Assembly: GCA_003650445.1 (NCBI GenBank)
Contig: QMQE01000083.1
Coordinates: 1-10,229 of the forward strand
DNA: 10,229 bases
Direction of reading: 5' to 3'
From: Acidobacteriota bacterium
GTDB lineage: Bacteria > Acidobacteriota > Holophagae > Thermotomaculales > Thermotomaculaceae
Shown here: positions 1 through 6,278 of the stretch, piece after piece
Layout: every line of letters begins with the position of its first letter
Position numbering within the stretch: the stretch's first letter is position 1
Position numbers and translations under genes: made by a program
The notes under the pieces: model-generated
What the model saw: the letters and a program-made list of their open reading frames with translations, nothing else
Databases searched by the model: none
Told to the model about the DNA's origin: nothing

Positions 1-45
1 GAAAATGAACAGCTTCAGGTAGGAATTCGCAGGGGAAAGAAAGAA

Positions 46-76
46 AAATTTAACACAAAGTCACAAGGACACAAAG
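46..76 (+). repeat. Short dispersed TAACACAAAG-type repeat
   Basis: The stretch reads TAACACAAAG followed by two further CAC-AAG-type blocks, giving an irregular ladder of CACAA words. A closely similar sequence lies in the opposite orientation at 10121-10150; the first ten bases (AATTTAACAC) are identical and later positions differ by substitutions. Such CACAAAG or CACGAAG ladders are familiar non-coding repeats in several bacterial phyla. No coding or promoter role is visible. Confidence 0.55.
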
Positions 77-100
77 TTCAGAAAAGACAGAACTAAGGTT

Positions 101-312
101 CAGAAGCGGGGAATGGCCAATCCCTGCTTTGTTTCTGCTAATCACAAATCACAAGTTACGAATCACGGCCCACAGAGTGGGCGTTGCGAGTGGGCGTGGG
201 CGACGGAAAAAGAAGTAGGAGTAGGGGTTGGAGTAGGGGTAAGAAAAATCAGGGAGTTGGCTCTTCCCTGCCTTTTGTCACTCTTCACCCATCACTCATC
301 ACTCTTCACTCT
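101..312. repeat. Composite spacer repeat block, left edge
   Basis: This gene-free stretch is built from ordered modules. First comes a near-perfect palindrome at 106-127 centred on TGGCCA, with a 9-bp stem including one G-T pair. Next is a period-7 array at 140-167 (AATCACA, AATCACA, AGTTACG, AATCACG), then a 15-base hairpin at 168-182 (GCCCAC, loop AGA, GTGGGC). A degenerate G-rich period-6 array follows at 188-241, including GGAGTA, GGGGTT, GGAGTA and GGGGTA. It ends with a second palindrome at 250-270 (CAGGGA and TCCCTG arms) and a five-unit period-7 array at 278-312 (TCACTCT-like). The second half is inverted relative to the blocks at 2714-2902 and 4333-4469. I see no gene here; short open frames follow the repeats and have no ribosome binding sites. 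Confidence 0.75.
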
Positions 313-341
313 GATTTTCCGCCGCCGGGTACGGTATTTTC

Positions 342-350
342 TGGTACAAT
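342..350 (+). promoter_or_regulatory. Candidate extended -10 promoter for the acyl-CoA dehydrogenase pair
   Basis: TGGTACAAT matches an extended -10 element (TGn followed by TACAAT, one mismatch to TATAAT), about 40 bases upstream of the first dehydrogenase start. The expected -35 position (about 322-327, CCGCCG) does not resemble TTGACA, so the call rests on the extended -10 alone. It lies just after the repeat block ends, as expected for the first unique sequence before the operon. Confidence 0.35.
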
Positions 351-391
351 TAGACCGGATTCAATGGTAATTTTTTTAAGGAAGGTGAAAT

Positions 392-1537
392 ATGGATTTT
401 CAATTGACCGAAGAACAACAGATGATGAAGGAAATGGCACACAAGTTTGCAGATAACCGGGTAAAGCCGGGGGCAGCAGAACGGGATCGGACACATGAAT
501 TTCCGGTGAATATTCTAAAAGAATGCGCCGAACTGGGGTTCATGGGTGTAACAGTGCCGGAAGAATGGGGCGGTGCCGGAATGGACTATCTGTCCTATGC
601 CATTATGATGGAAGAAATTTCACGGGCATGTGCCTCCACAGGCGTTATTCTATCGGTAAACAATTCCCTTGTATGTGATCCATTAATGAAATTTGGAACC
701 GATGCACAGAAAGAAAAATATGTAAAACCCCTCGCAATGGGTGAAAAGCTGGGCTGTTTCGCGTTGACAGAACCCGGAGCCGGGTCCGATGCAGGCGCAA
801 CTAAGACCACAGCAGTGAAAAATGGTGATCACTACATCATCAATGGCACCAAGATTTTTATCACCTGCGCCACACACGCGGATGTCTGCATCATGTTCGC
901 TGTCACCGACAAATCCGCAGGCCACCACGGTATTTCCGCGTTCATTGTGGAAAAGGATTTTGAAGGCTACAATCTCGGTACAGTTGAAGACAAGCTGGGC
1001 ATCAACGCCAGTGGCACGGCTGAACTCTACTTTGAAGACATGAAAGTACCGGCGGAAAACCTGCTGGGAGAAGAGGGACAGGGCTATAAAATCGCCCTTG
1101 CAACCCTGGACGGTGCCCGGATCGGCATTGCGGCGCAGGGGGTCGGAGTGGCACAGGCGGTTTTAGACGAATCTGTAAAATACGCGAAAGAACGGGTACA
1201 GTTTGGCAAACCCATTGCCGCAAATCAGGCAATCCAGTGGTTTCTCGCTGACATGGCCACTGAACTGGAAGCGGCACGGCTTCTCACCTACAAAGGCGCG
1301 GACTGCAAACAGCAGGGAGGCCGCTGCAACAAAATCACCAGTATGGCAAATGTTTTTGCCGCGGAAACAGCCATGAAAGCCGCCACCAAAGGTGTTCAGA
1401 TCTTTGGCGGCTACGGCTACATGAAAGAATATCCCATGGAACGCTTCTTCAGAGATGCAAAAATTCTTGAAATTTATGAAGGGACTTCTGAAGTTCAGCG
1501 AATTGTCATTTCAGCATCACTTATGAAAGAGTATTGA
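392..1537 (+). CDS. Acyl-CoA dehydrogenase (first of a tandem pair)
   Basis: This is an FAD-dependent cytoplasmic enzyme that would oxidise an acyl-CoA to the trans-2-enoyl-CoA and pass electrons to electron-transfer flavoprotein. At 381 residues it has the normal family length. The N-terminus (MDFQLTEEQ) is typical of the family, and the ATG follows a strong AAGGAAGG ribosome binding site at 378-385. Visible motifs are the first family signature ALTEPGAGSDAGA (about 124-136), NGTKIFIT (151-158), QFGKP (270-274) and QIFGGYGYMKEYP (336-348). Glu363 in IYEGTSE matches the catalytic base position of short- and medium-chain enzymes (Glu376 of MCAD). Substrate chain length cannot be read from the sequence; short-chain or branched-chain acyl-CoA is likely. 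It is 4 bases upstream of a paralogue and surely cotranscribed. No ETF or thiolase gene is in view. Confidence 0.95.
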   Translation: MDFQLTEEQQMMKEMAHKFADNRVKPGAAERDRTHEFPVNILKECAELGFMGVTVPEEWGGAGMDYLSYAIMMEEISRACASTGVILSVNNSLVCDPLMKFGTDAQKEKYVKPLAMGEKLGCFALTEPGAGSDAGATKTTAVKNGDHYIINGTKIFITCATHADVCIMFAVTDKSAGHHGISAFIVEKDFEGYNLGTVEDKLGINASGTAELYFEDMKVPAENLLGEEGQGYKIALATLDGARIGIAAQGVGVAQAVLDESVKYAKERVQFGKPIAANQAIQWFLADMATELEAARLLTYKGADCKQQGGRCNKITSMANVFAAETAMKAATKGVQIFGGYGYMKEYPMERFFRDAKILEIYEGTSEVQRIVISASLMKEY

Positions 1538-1541
1538 GTTT

Positions 1542-2681
1542 ATGAATTTCCAATTTGAAGAAGAACACGGGCTGTTCCGGAAAATGGTCCGCGATTTCGC
1601 CGTCAATGAACTGGCGCCCGGTGCCTCCGATCGGGATAAGAACGCCGAATTCCCCGCTGAAGCCATTGCAAAACTGGGGGAATTGGGATTGATGGGTGTT
1701 TTTATCCCGGAAGAATATGGCGGTTCCGGCGCGGACGCAATTTCTTACCTTATCGCAGTGGAGGAACTGGCCCGGGAAGACCCATCGGTGGCGGTGACCA
1801 TGAGTGTCAACAACTCGGTATGTTGCGCACCCATTTACAACTTCGGAACTGAAGAACAGAAAAAAAAGTTTCTACCCCGACTGGCATCCGGAGAGGTGAT
1901 CGGTGGGTTCTGCCTGACGGAACCGGGCGCGGGTTCCGATGCAGGCGGCCTGAAAACCAAAGCGGTTCGCCAGGGCAACAAATACATTCTAAATGGCTCC
2001 AAGGCATGGATTACAAATGCCTCGGTGGGGAAATATTTTGTTCTGATTGCTGTTACAGACCCGTCAAAAGGGCACAAGGGCCTCTCCGCGTTCATTGTGG
2101 ACGCGGATTCCCCCGGCTTCATCGTCAACAAGCCGGAGGACAAGATGGGGATGAGGGCATCCAAAACCTGCATGATTACCATCGAAGACCTGGAGGTACC
2201 AGTTGAAAACCGGATGGGAGAAGAAGGAATGGGGTTGAAAATTGCGTTAAGAACCCTGGACCACTCCCGGATTGGCATCGGCGCACAGGCGTTGGGCATT
2301 GCAAAGGGTGCGTTGGCAGAGGCCGCTCGCTACGCCGGAGAACGGCAGCAATTTGGAAAGCCGCTGGCAAAAAACCAGGCAATTCAATTCAAGCTGGCAG
2401 ATATGGCCACAAAGATTGAAGCCGCTGAGCTCTTGATTCTGAAAGCCGGGTGGTTAGACGGGCAGGGAAAACCCGATTCAAAACTCTCATCCGCCGCTAA
2501 GCTCTTTGCCTCTGAAGCCGCTATTTTCTGCACCTATGAATCCTTGCAAATCCACGGTGGCTACGGCTACTCCAAGGAATACAAGATTGAGCGGCTCTAC
2601 CGGGATGCACGGGTGACCACCATCTACGAAGGTACCTCGGAGATTCAACGCATGGTGATTGCAAGAAGCATTTTGAGATAG
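1542..2681 (+). CDS. Acyl-CoA dehydrogenase (second of a tandem pair)
   Basis: A second FAD-dependent acyl-CoA dehydrogenase of 379 residues. It carries CLTEPGAGSDAGG (about 124-136), NGSKAWITNA (151-160), QFGKP (270-274), QIHGGYGYSKEY (336-347) and catalytic Glu363 in IYEGTSEIQR. It aligns with its upstream neighbour without gaps over nearly the whole length; my hand count gives about 194 identities in 379 positions (51%). Motifs and catalytic Glu fall at the same residue numbers in both. This points to an old tandem duplication with divergence, probably towards a different acyl chain. The ATG is 4 bases after the upstream stop, and the Shine-Dalgarno match there is weak (a GAAAGAG run about 12 bases upstream), so translation is probably coupled to the first gene. 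A terminator-like hairpin follows 26 bases after the stop. Confidence 0.95.
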   Translation: MNFQFEEEHGLFRKMVRDFAVNELAPGASDRDKNAEFPAEAIAKLGELGLMGVFIPEEYGGSGADAISYLIAVEELAREDPSVAVTMSVNNSVCCAPIYNFGTEEQKKKFLPRLASGEVIGGFCLTEPGAGSDAGGLKTKAVRQGNKYILNGSKAWITNASVGKYFVLIAVTDPSKGHKGLSAFIVDADSPGFIVNKPEDKMGMRASKTCMITIEDLEVPVENRMGEEGMGLKIALRTLDHSRIGIGAQALGIAKGALAEAARYAGERQQFGKPLAKNQAIQFKLADMATKIEAAELLILKAGWLDGQGKPDSKLSSAAKLFASEAAIFCTYESLQIHGGYGYSKEYKIERLYRDARVTTIYEGTSEIQRMVIARSILR

Positions 2682-2707
2682 AAAAAAAGTGATGAGTGAT
2701 GAGTGAC

Positions 2708-2743
2708 AAAAACCAGGGAGTGGCCAACTCCCTGATTTTTCTT
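2708..2743 (+). terminator. Rho-independent terminator-like hairpin after the dehydrogenase operon
   Basis: An 8-bp stem pairs 2714-2721 (CAGGGAGT) with 2727-2734 (ACTCCCTG) around a five-base loop GGCCA. It is preceded by five A residues (2708-2712) and followed by ATTTTTCTT (2735-2743). The A and T tracts could extend the stem and give a T-run on either strand, so it may act in both directions. It begins 26 bases after the second dehydrogenase stop. It is also a member of the dispersed TGGCCA palindrome family found at 106, 250, 2838, 4231, 4333 and about 10056. Confidence 0.65.
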
Positions 2744-2902
2744 ACCCCTACCCCTACTCCTACCCCTACTCACCCGAAGGGTGATAAGTGATAAGTGTTG
2801 AGTGTTAAGTGACAAAAAATCAGGGAAAATCAAAAAACAGGGAAGAGCCAATTCCTTCTTTCGCTCACTCGCACTTTCACTCGCACTATTCTTACCCCTG
2901 CT
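2714..2902 (+). repeat. Composite repeat block, left flank of the ATPase gene
   Basis: Order of modules: palindrome (2714-2734), C-rich period-6 array (2741-2770: CTTACC, CCTACC, CCTACT, CCTACC, CCTACT), 15-base hairpin (2770-2784: TCACCC, loop GAA, GGGTGA), and a five-unit period-7 array (2781-2815: GTGATAA, GTGATAA, GTGTTGA, GTGTTAA, GTGACAA). Then come a degenerate palindrome (2838-2857) and a second period-6 array (2864-2899: CTCACT, CGCACT, TTCACT, CGCACT, ATTCTT, ACCCCT). A short period-7 array (2688-2708, AGTGATG repeated) precedes the block. Two parts recur in direct orientation downstream of the ATPase: 2721-2763 is identical to 4340-4382, and 2837-2902 matches 4404-4469 with one mismatch in 66. 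No gene is present. Confidence 0.85.
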
Positions 2903-2940
2903 TCTCACATTCAAGGTGGCCTGATTTCTACTAAATTTAT

Positions 2941-2969
2941 TTGACAAATGAAAATAATGAAGCTATATT
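2941..2969 (+). promoter_or_regulatory. Sigma-70 promoter of the ATPase gene
   Basis: A perfect -35 hexamer TTGACA (2941-2946) is followed by a 17-base spacer and the -10 hexamer TATATT (2964-2969, one mismatch to TATAAT). Transcription should start near 2976, giving a leader of about 25 bases. The promoter lies in unique AT-rich sequence just after the left repeat block, so the ATPase carries its own promoter and does not rely on the dehydrogenase operon. Confidence 0.75.
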
Positions 2970-2987
2970 CATATTGAAAGTAAATTC

Positions 2988-2992
2988 AGGAA
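2988..2992 (+). promoter_or_regulatory. Ribosome binding site supporting the GTG start of the ATPase
   Basis: AGGAA lies 7 bases before GTG at 3000. An ATG at 2992-2994 is out of frame and reads only three codons before a TGA that overlaps the GTG, so the GTG is the only good initiator for the long frame. Confidence 0.6.
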
Positions 2993-2999
2993 TGTTAAA

Positions 3000-4208
3000 G
3001 TGAAAAAAAGATTTTTATTTGATCAGATTGTGGCTCATCTGGAATCTACGAAGGTGACGGTCATTGTTGGAGCGAGACAAACCGGAAAAACAACAATTCT
3101 GAAGCAGATTGAGGCGTTTCTTCTGCAAAGAGGAGATCGCTGTTTCAGTTTTACACTGGAGGATTACGATATTCTCTCTGATTTCAATCATTCTCCGAAA
3201 AATCTGCTGAATGCCGTTGAAACAAAGGGGGATGGCCGGGTTTTTGTGCTAATTGACGAAATTCAGTATCTGAAAGACCCGTCAAATTTTCTGAAACTCA
3301 TTTATGACGGGTACCGGGAAAAAATCAAATTGATTGTTACCGGCTCTTCGTCTTTTTACATGGACAGGGGGTTTAAGGATTCCCTTGCGGGAAGAAAACG
3401 GATTTTTCCCCTGTATTCAATGTCATTTGGTGAGTTTCTGCATTTCAAAGGGGTGTCTCCCCGGTCTGCAAAAACTTTGGCAGGGAAACGGGAAATATCC
3501 GGGCTGTTCACGGAGTACCTCATCTGGGGCGGTTACCCGGAGGTCGTGATGTCCCAAAACGAAGATGAGAGAATGGAGGTTTTAAGGGAACTTATTTATT
3601 CATACATTCGGAAGGATATCCTTGAGCAGAAAATCAAAAGAGAAGATAAGTTTTTTCAGCTGTTGAAGTTTCTCTCCCATCAGGCGGGCGGTTTGTTAAA
3701 CAAGAATGAGGTTGCAAGGAATATCGGAGTTTCCACTACAGCTGTGGATAATTATCTGTATTTTTCGCAAAAAAGTTTCCATATTTTCACGCTGAAACCA
3801 CTGTACAAAAACAGGCAGAAAGAAATTGTGAAGATGGGCAAGGTGTTTTTTGGGGACTGTGGAATTTTGAATTTTCTGCGCAAAGATTTCAGAAAACCGG
3901 AAGACCGGGGAAAGAGCGTAGGAAGCCTTCTTGAAAACGCATTTTTCATAAATTTACTCTATAGGGTCAGAGACGTTGAGGATATAAAATTCTGGAGAGA
4001 CAAGGCGGGACACGAGATTGATTTTGTGGTGAATGAAACAACCGGATTTGAACTGACCTTCGGTTGCGGAGCAAGGGGAACGAAACAAAAGAATCTCAAC
4101 GCATTTCACCAATCCTTTTCCTCTATCTCTGTATCCGTTCTCTGCAGAGACGATGTTCAGGCAGAACTGCTCCGCTATCCGCGCACAGTGGGGAAAGTTG
4201 AGTTTTGA
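3000..4208 (+). CDS. P-loop ATPase with C-terminal DUF4143-type domain
   Basis: A 402-residue protein of the large AAA-like ATPase/DUF4143 family, common in anaerobes and thermophiles and of poorly known function. Domains in order: Walker A GARQTGKT (24-31, Lys30), Walker B VFVLIDEIQ (81-89, Asp86-Glu87), sensor-like LIVTGSSS (111-118), the GRKRIFPLYSMSFGEFL segment typical of the family (131-147), WGGYPEVV (176-183), a probable winged helix (about 215-265), and a C-terminal domain with FWRDKAGHEIDFVV (331-344). Family members usually end this last motif set with an E-x-K triad; here the matching place reads ELTF (351-354), so the Lys is missing. The gene is monocistronic, with its own promoter and a GTG start. 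It is visibly more AT-rich than its neighbours and is bracketed by direct repeats, suggesting separate acquisition. It could be a regulator, or a defence or mobile-element accessory; no partner gene is present. Confidence 0.85.
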   Translation: MKKRFLFDQIVAHLESTKVTVIVGARQTGKTTILKQIEAFLLQRGDRCFSFTLEDYDILSDFNHSPKNLLNAVETKGDGRVFVLIDEIQYLKDPSNFLKLIYDGYREKIKLIVTGSSSFYMDRGFKDSLAGRKRIFPLYSMSFGEFLHFKGVSPRSAKTLAGKREISGLFTEYLIWGGYPEVVMSQNEDERMEVLRELIYSYIRKDILEQKIKREDKFFQLLKFLSHQAGGLLNKNEVARNIGVSTTAVDNYLYFSQKSFHIFTLKPLYKNRQKEIVKMGKVFFGDCGILNFLRKDFRKPEDRGKSVGSLLENAFFINLLYRVRDVEDIKFWRDKAGHEIDFVVNETTGFELTFGCGARGTKQKNLNAFHQSFSSISVSVLCRDDVQAELLRYPRTVGKVEF

Positions 4209-4332
4209 GCTAACATCAGGGAATCAGACAGGGAATGGCCAACTCCCGCGGCGCGTTGCGCCGAATGTTGAGTGATAGGTGTTGAGTGAAAAAGATGTGT
4301 TCTGTGTTCTGACCGAAAGGGAAGAGAAGGGA
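4209..4332 (+). repeat. Palindrome, GC hairpin and period-7 array after the ATPase
   Basis: A TGGCCA palindrome with GGGA and TCCC arms (4231-4247) is followed at once by a GC-rich 15-base hairpin (4249-4263: CGGCGC, loop GTT, GCGCCG). Then come four period-7 units (4265-4292: ATGTTGA, GTGATAG, GTGTTGA, GTGAAAA) and two exact GTGTTCT heptamers (4297-4310). The GC hairpin has no T-run after it, so a terminator role is uncertain. No gene is seen. Confidence 0.7.
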
Positions 4333-4469
4333 CAGTGAATGGCCAACTCCCTGATTTTTCTTACCCCTACCCCTACTCCTACTCACCCGCAGGGTGACAA
4401 AAGACAGGGAAGAGCCAATTCCTTCTTTCGCTCACTCGCACTTTCACTTGCACTATTCTTACCCCTGCT
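4333..4469 (+). repeat. Composite repeat block, right flank of the ATPase gene
   Basis: Direct-orientation copy of the block at 2714-2902. It contains a palindrome (4333-4353, imperfect left arm CAGTGA), ATTTTTCTT, a period-6 array (4360-4383), a 15-base hairpin (4383-4397: TCACCC, loop GCA, GGGTGA), a degenerate palindrome (4405-4424) and a second period-6 array (4431-4466). Relative to the left copy it lacks one six-base unit in the first array, and lacks most of the period-7 array plus a short A-rich piece. It may also terminate ATPase transcription, though less convincingly than the left hairpin. From 4470 to the next gene I see only a ribosome binding site and no convincing promoter. Confidence 0.85.
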
Positions 4470-4562
4470 CCAACTCCTGCCCGTACTTCTCCACACACAG
4501 ATCAGAACAAAATATGAGACAATACATAGAGGTTTGAAATCACCTGTTTAAAGAGGAAAAGA

Positions 4563-5372
4563 ATGGCAAAAGCAGGGAAAAAACGGGCAGATATTCTGGT
4601 GGTGGAACAGGGGTTGACCCGGTCCCGGGAAGAGGCCCGTCGAAGCATCATGGCGGGGCTGGTACACACGGATAACCGCCGGGTAGAGAAGCCGGGAGAA
4701 CTACTGCCGGAAGCTACTGTATTGCATCTGAAAGAAAAACTCCATCCCTTCGTGGGACGCGGCGGCCTGAAGCTGCAACAGGCACTGAATGTCTTCAAAA
4801 TTGACGTAAAAGGACGGGTCTGCGCGGATTTCGGCTCCTCCACCGGGGGATTCACCGATTGTCTGCTGCAACGGGGCGCGAAAAAAGTCTTTGCCATTGA
4901 CGCAGGCACCAACCAGCTGGATTACCGACTGCGTCAGGATGAGCGGGTGGTTGTGATGGAGAATTTCAACGCCCGCTTTCTGAAACCGGAAGACCTCAAA
5001 GAGCCCGTTTCATTCATCTGCATGGATGTGAGTTTTATTTCGGTAAAAAAACTAATTCCCGTTTTCCCCGGCATCGTGGACAAAGCGCAGGTGTTCGATG
5101 CTGTAATTCTGGTAAAACCACAGTTCGAGGTTGGGCGGAACGAGGTGGAGAAACACGGCATTATCAAAGACAAACGAAAACACGCCCGGGTACTGGGAGA
5201 ATTGATGGATTTTGCTGTTGATTCGGGGTTTATGCCCACAGGGCTCTGCCGCTCTCCCATCACCGGCCAGAAGGGAAATGTGGAATACCTTCTCCGGTTG
5301 CAAAAGCAAGAGGCCGGTGCTACACTGAATGACGTGAAAAACAGGATTGAGCAGGTTGTGATGAATGGCTGA
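4563..5372 (+). CDS. tlyA: TlyA-family rRNA 2'-O-methyltransferase (S4 domain plus FtsJ-like domain)
   Basis: A 269-residue SAM-dependent methyltransferase. The best-studied member (Mycobacterium TlyA) methylates ribose 2'-O positions of 16S and 23S rRNA; older annotations call the family hemolysin A. The N-terminal S4 RNA-binding domain covers about 8-65 (RADILVVEQGLTRSREEARR, then AGLVHTDNRRVEKPG). The Rossmann domain follows, with the SAM motif ADFGSSTGGFTD (88-99). The K-D-K-E tetrad is visible as Lys70 (GRGGLKL), Asp155 (MDVSFIS), Lys185 (LVKPQFE) and Glu241 (NVEYLL), so the enzyme looks active. The start is set by AGAGGA at 4552-4557, 5 bases before the ATG. Its end overlaps nadK by 8 bases; tlyA and nadK are also neighbours in Firmicutes (near recN), so this pair is an old arrangement. 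The exact rRNA target is not inferable. Confidence 0.93.
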   Translation: MAKAGKKRADILVVEQGLTRSREEARRSIMAGLVHTDNRRVEKPGELLPEATVLHLKEKLHPFVGRGGLKLQQALNVFKIDVKGRVCADFGSSTGGFTDCLLQRGAKKVFAIDAGTNQLDYRLRQDERVVVMENFNARFLKPEDLKEPVSFICMDVSFISVKKLIPVFPGIVDKAQVFDAVILVKPQFEVGRNEVEKHGIIKDKRKHARVLGELMDFAVDSGFMPTGLCRSPITGQKGNVEYLLRLQKQEAGATLNDVKNRIEQVVMNG

Positions 5373-6258
5373 TTTCAACAAAATCGGTGTCGTTTACAAG
5401 CCGAAAGCGGATGAGGGTCCCCTGAATGATTCTTTTCAGGCCATTGCCAATTCGCTGCAAAACTGGGGGCTGGAATATGCCCTGCGGTATCAGGAGATGC
5501 CCGAAACTGCCACAGACGGGAAATTGAGTCAACACTTCAAACAGGTCTCAAAGGAACAGTTCCGGGATACTGTGGATATGGTGATTGTGCTCGGTGGCGA
5601 TGGGACATTGCTGTCCCTGGCCCGGATGATGAGTCAGCGGGAGATTCCAATTTTCGGTGTCAATCTCGGACATCTCGGCTTCCTCACGGAAACACCTGTA
5701 GATAGTATCAAAGAGGCGCTGGATCAGTTGATCAAGGGGCAATTCACCTATGACAAGCGCTTGATGCTACATGGAGAAATCCTGGACCAGGATGACGAGG
5801 TTATTGTCAGTGAAACAGTATTGAATGATGTGGTGGTGAACAAGGCGGCACTGGCCCGGATCATGGACCTGAAACTAACCATTGACGGCTTTTTCGCTTC
5901 GGACTACAAGTCAGACGGGCTGATTGTTGCGACCCCGACGGGTTCCACCGCTTATTCGCTGGCAGCCGGAGGTGCCATTATCTTTCCCAACACCGATGTG
6001 CTGGCGGTAACCCCCATCTGTCCCCATTCCCTGACCAATCGGCCCCTCGTGCTGGATGCCGGCTCTGTGATTGAAATTTCACTGAACCGGCCCCATGAAA
6101 ATGTATATGTTACTTTTGACGGACAGCTGGGATTCCGGTTTTTCTCCAACTACCGCCTGCGGATAAAACGGAGTAAACGAATGGTTCACCTCATCAAACC
6201 AACCGGAACGTATTATTTTGAAGTGTTAAAAGAAAAATTGAAATGGGGTGAGCGGTAA
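5365..6258 (+). CDS. nadK: NAD kinase
   Basis: ATP (or polyphosphate)-dependent NAD kinase that makes NADP+, the sole source of NADP in most bacteria; cytoplasmic. Its 297 residues are the usual length. Diagnostic motifs are VLGGDGTLL (75-83, catalytic Asp79), GVNLGHLGFL (98-107), LNDVVV (153-158, Asn154, with Asp where many homologues have Glu), SDGLIVATPTGSTAYS (183-198), AGGA (201-204), CPHSL (219-223) and FDGQ (251-254). The ATG at 5365 lies within the last codons of tlyA, giving an 8-base overlap and probable translational coupling. GlgP starts 20 bases after its stop, so the three genes look like one transcript. Confidence 0.96.
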   Translation: MADFNKIGVVYKPKADEGPLNDSFQAIANSLQNWGLEYALRYQEMPETATDGKLSQHFKQVSKEQFRDTVDMVIVLGGDGTLLSLARMMSQREIPIFGVNLGHLGFLTETPVDSIKEALDQLIKGQFTYDKRLMLHGEILDQDDEVIVSETVLNDVVVNKAALARIMDLKLTIDGFFASDYKSDGLIVATPTGSTAYSLAAGGAIIFPNTDVLAVTPICPHSLTNRPLVLDAGSVIEISLNRPHENVYVTFDGQLGFRFFSNYRLRIKRSKRMVHLIKPTGTYYFEVLKEKLKWGER

Positions 6259-6278
6259 AGGCTCCCCGGAGGCATTAA

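Noticed and set aside
101..312. CRISPR array
   Set aside because: Repeat units are 6 or 7 bases, degenerate and contiguous; there are no 24-40 base repeats with unique spacers, and no cas genes.
113..456. Plus-strand open frames in the left repeat spacer
   Set aside because: The translations simply follow the repeats (for example alternating Val-Gly from the G-rich hexamers), have no ribosome binding sites, and one runs into the dehydrogenase in another frame.
3000..4208. Toxin-antitoxin or defence operon
   Set aside because: The ATPase is a single gene with no small partner frame that has a ribosome binding site, so a two-gene system is not supported.
2714..4469. Insertion sequence carrying the ATPase as transposase
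   Set aside because: The protein has Walker motifs and a DUF4143-type C-terminus, not a transposase catalytic core; flanks are direct rather than terminal inverted repeats.
4339..4551. 70-codon open frame after the ATPase
   Set aside because: It encodes Thr-Pro and Leu-rich runs produced by the period-6 arrays; the equivalent left block does not keep the frame.
4470..4562. Promoter for tlyA
   Set aside because: AT-rich words around 4511-4540 do not give a -10 and -35 pair with acceptable spacing, so I do not call one.
4563..5372. Hemolysin
   Set aside because: The name is historical for TlyA; the S4 domain, SAM motif and K-D-K-E tetrad indicate an RNA 2'-O-methyltransferase.
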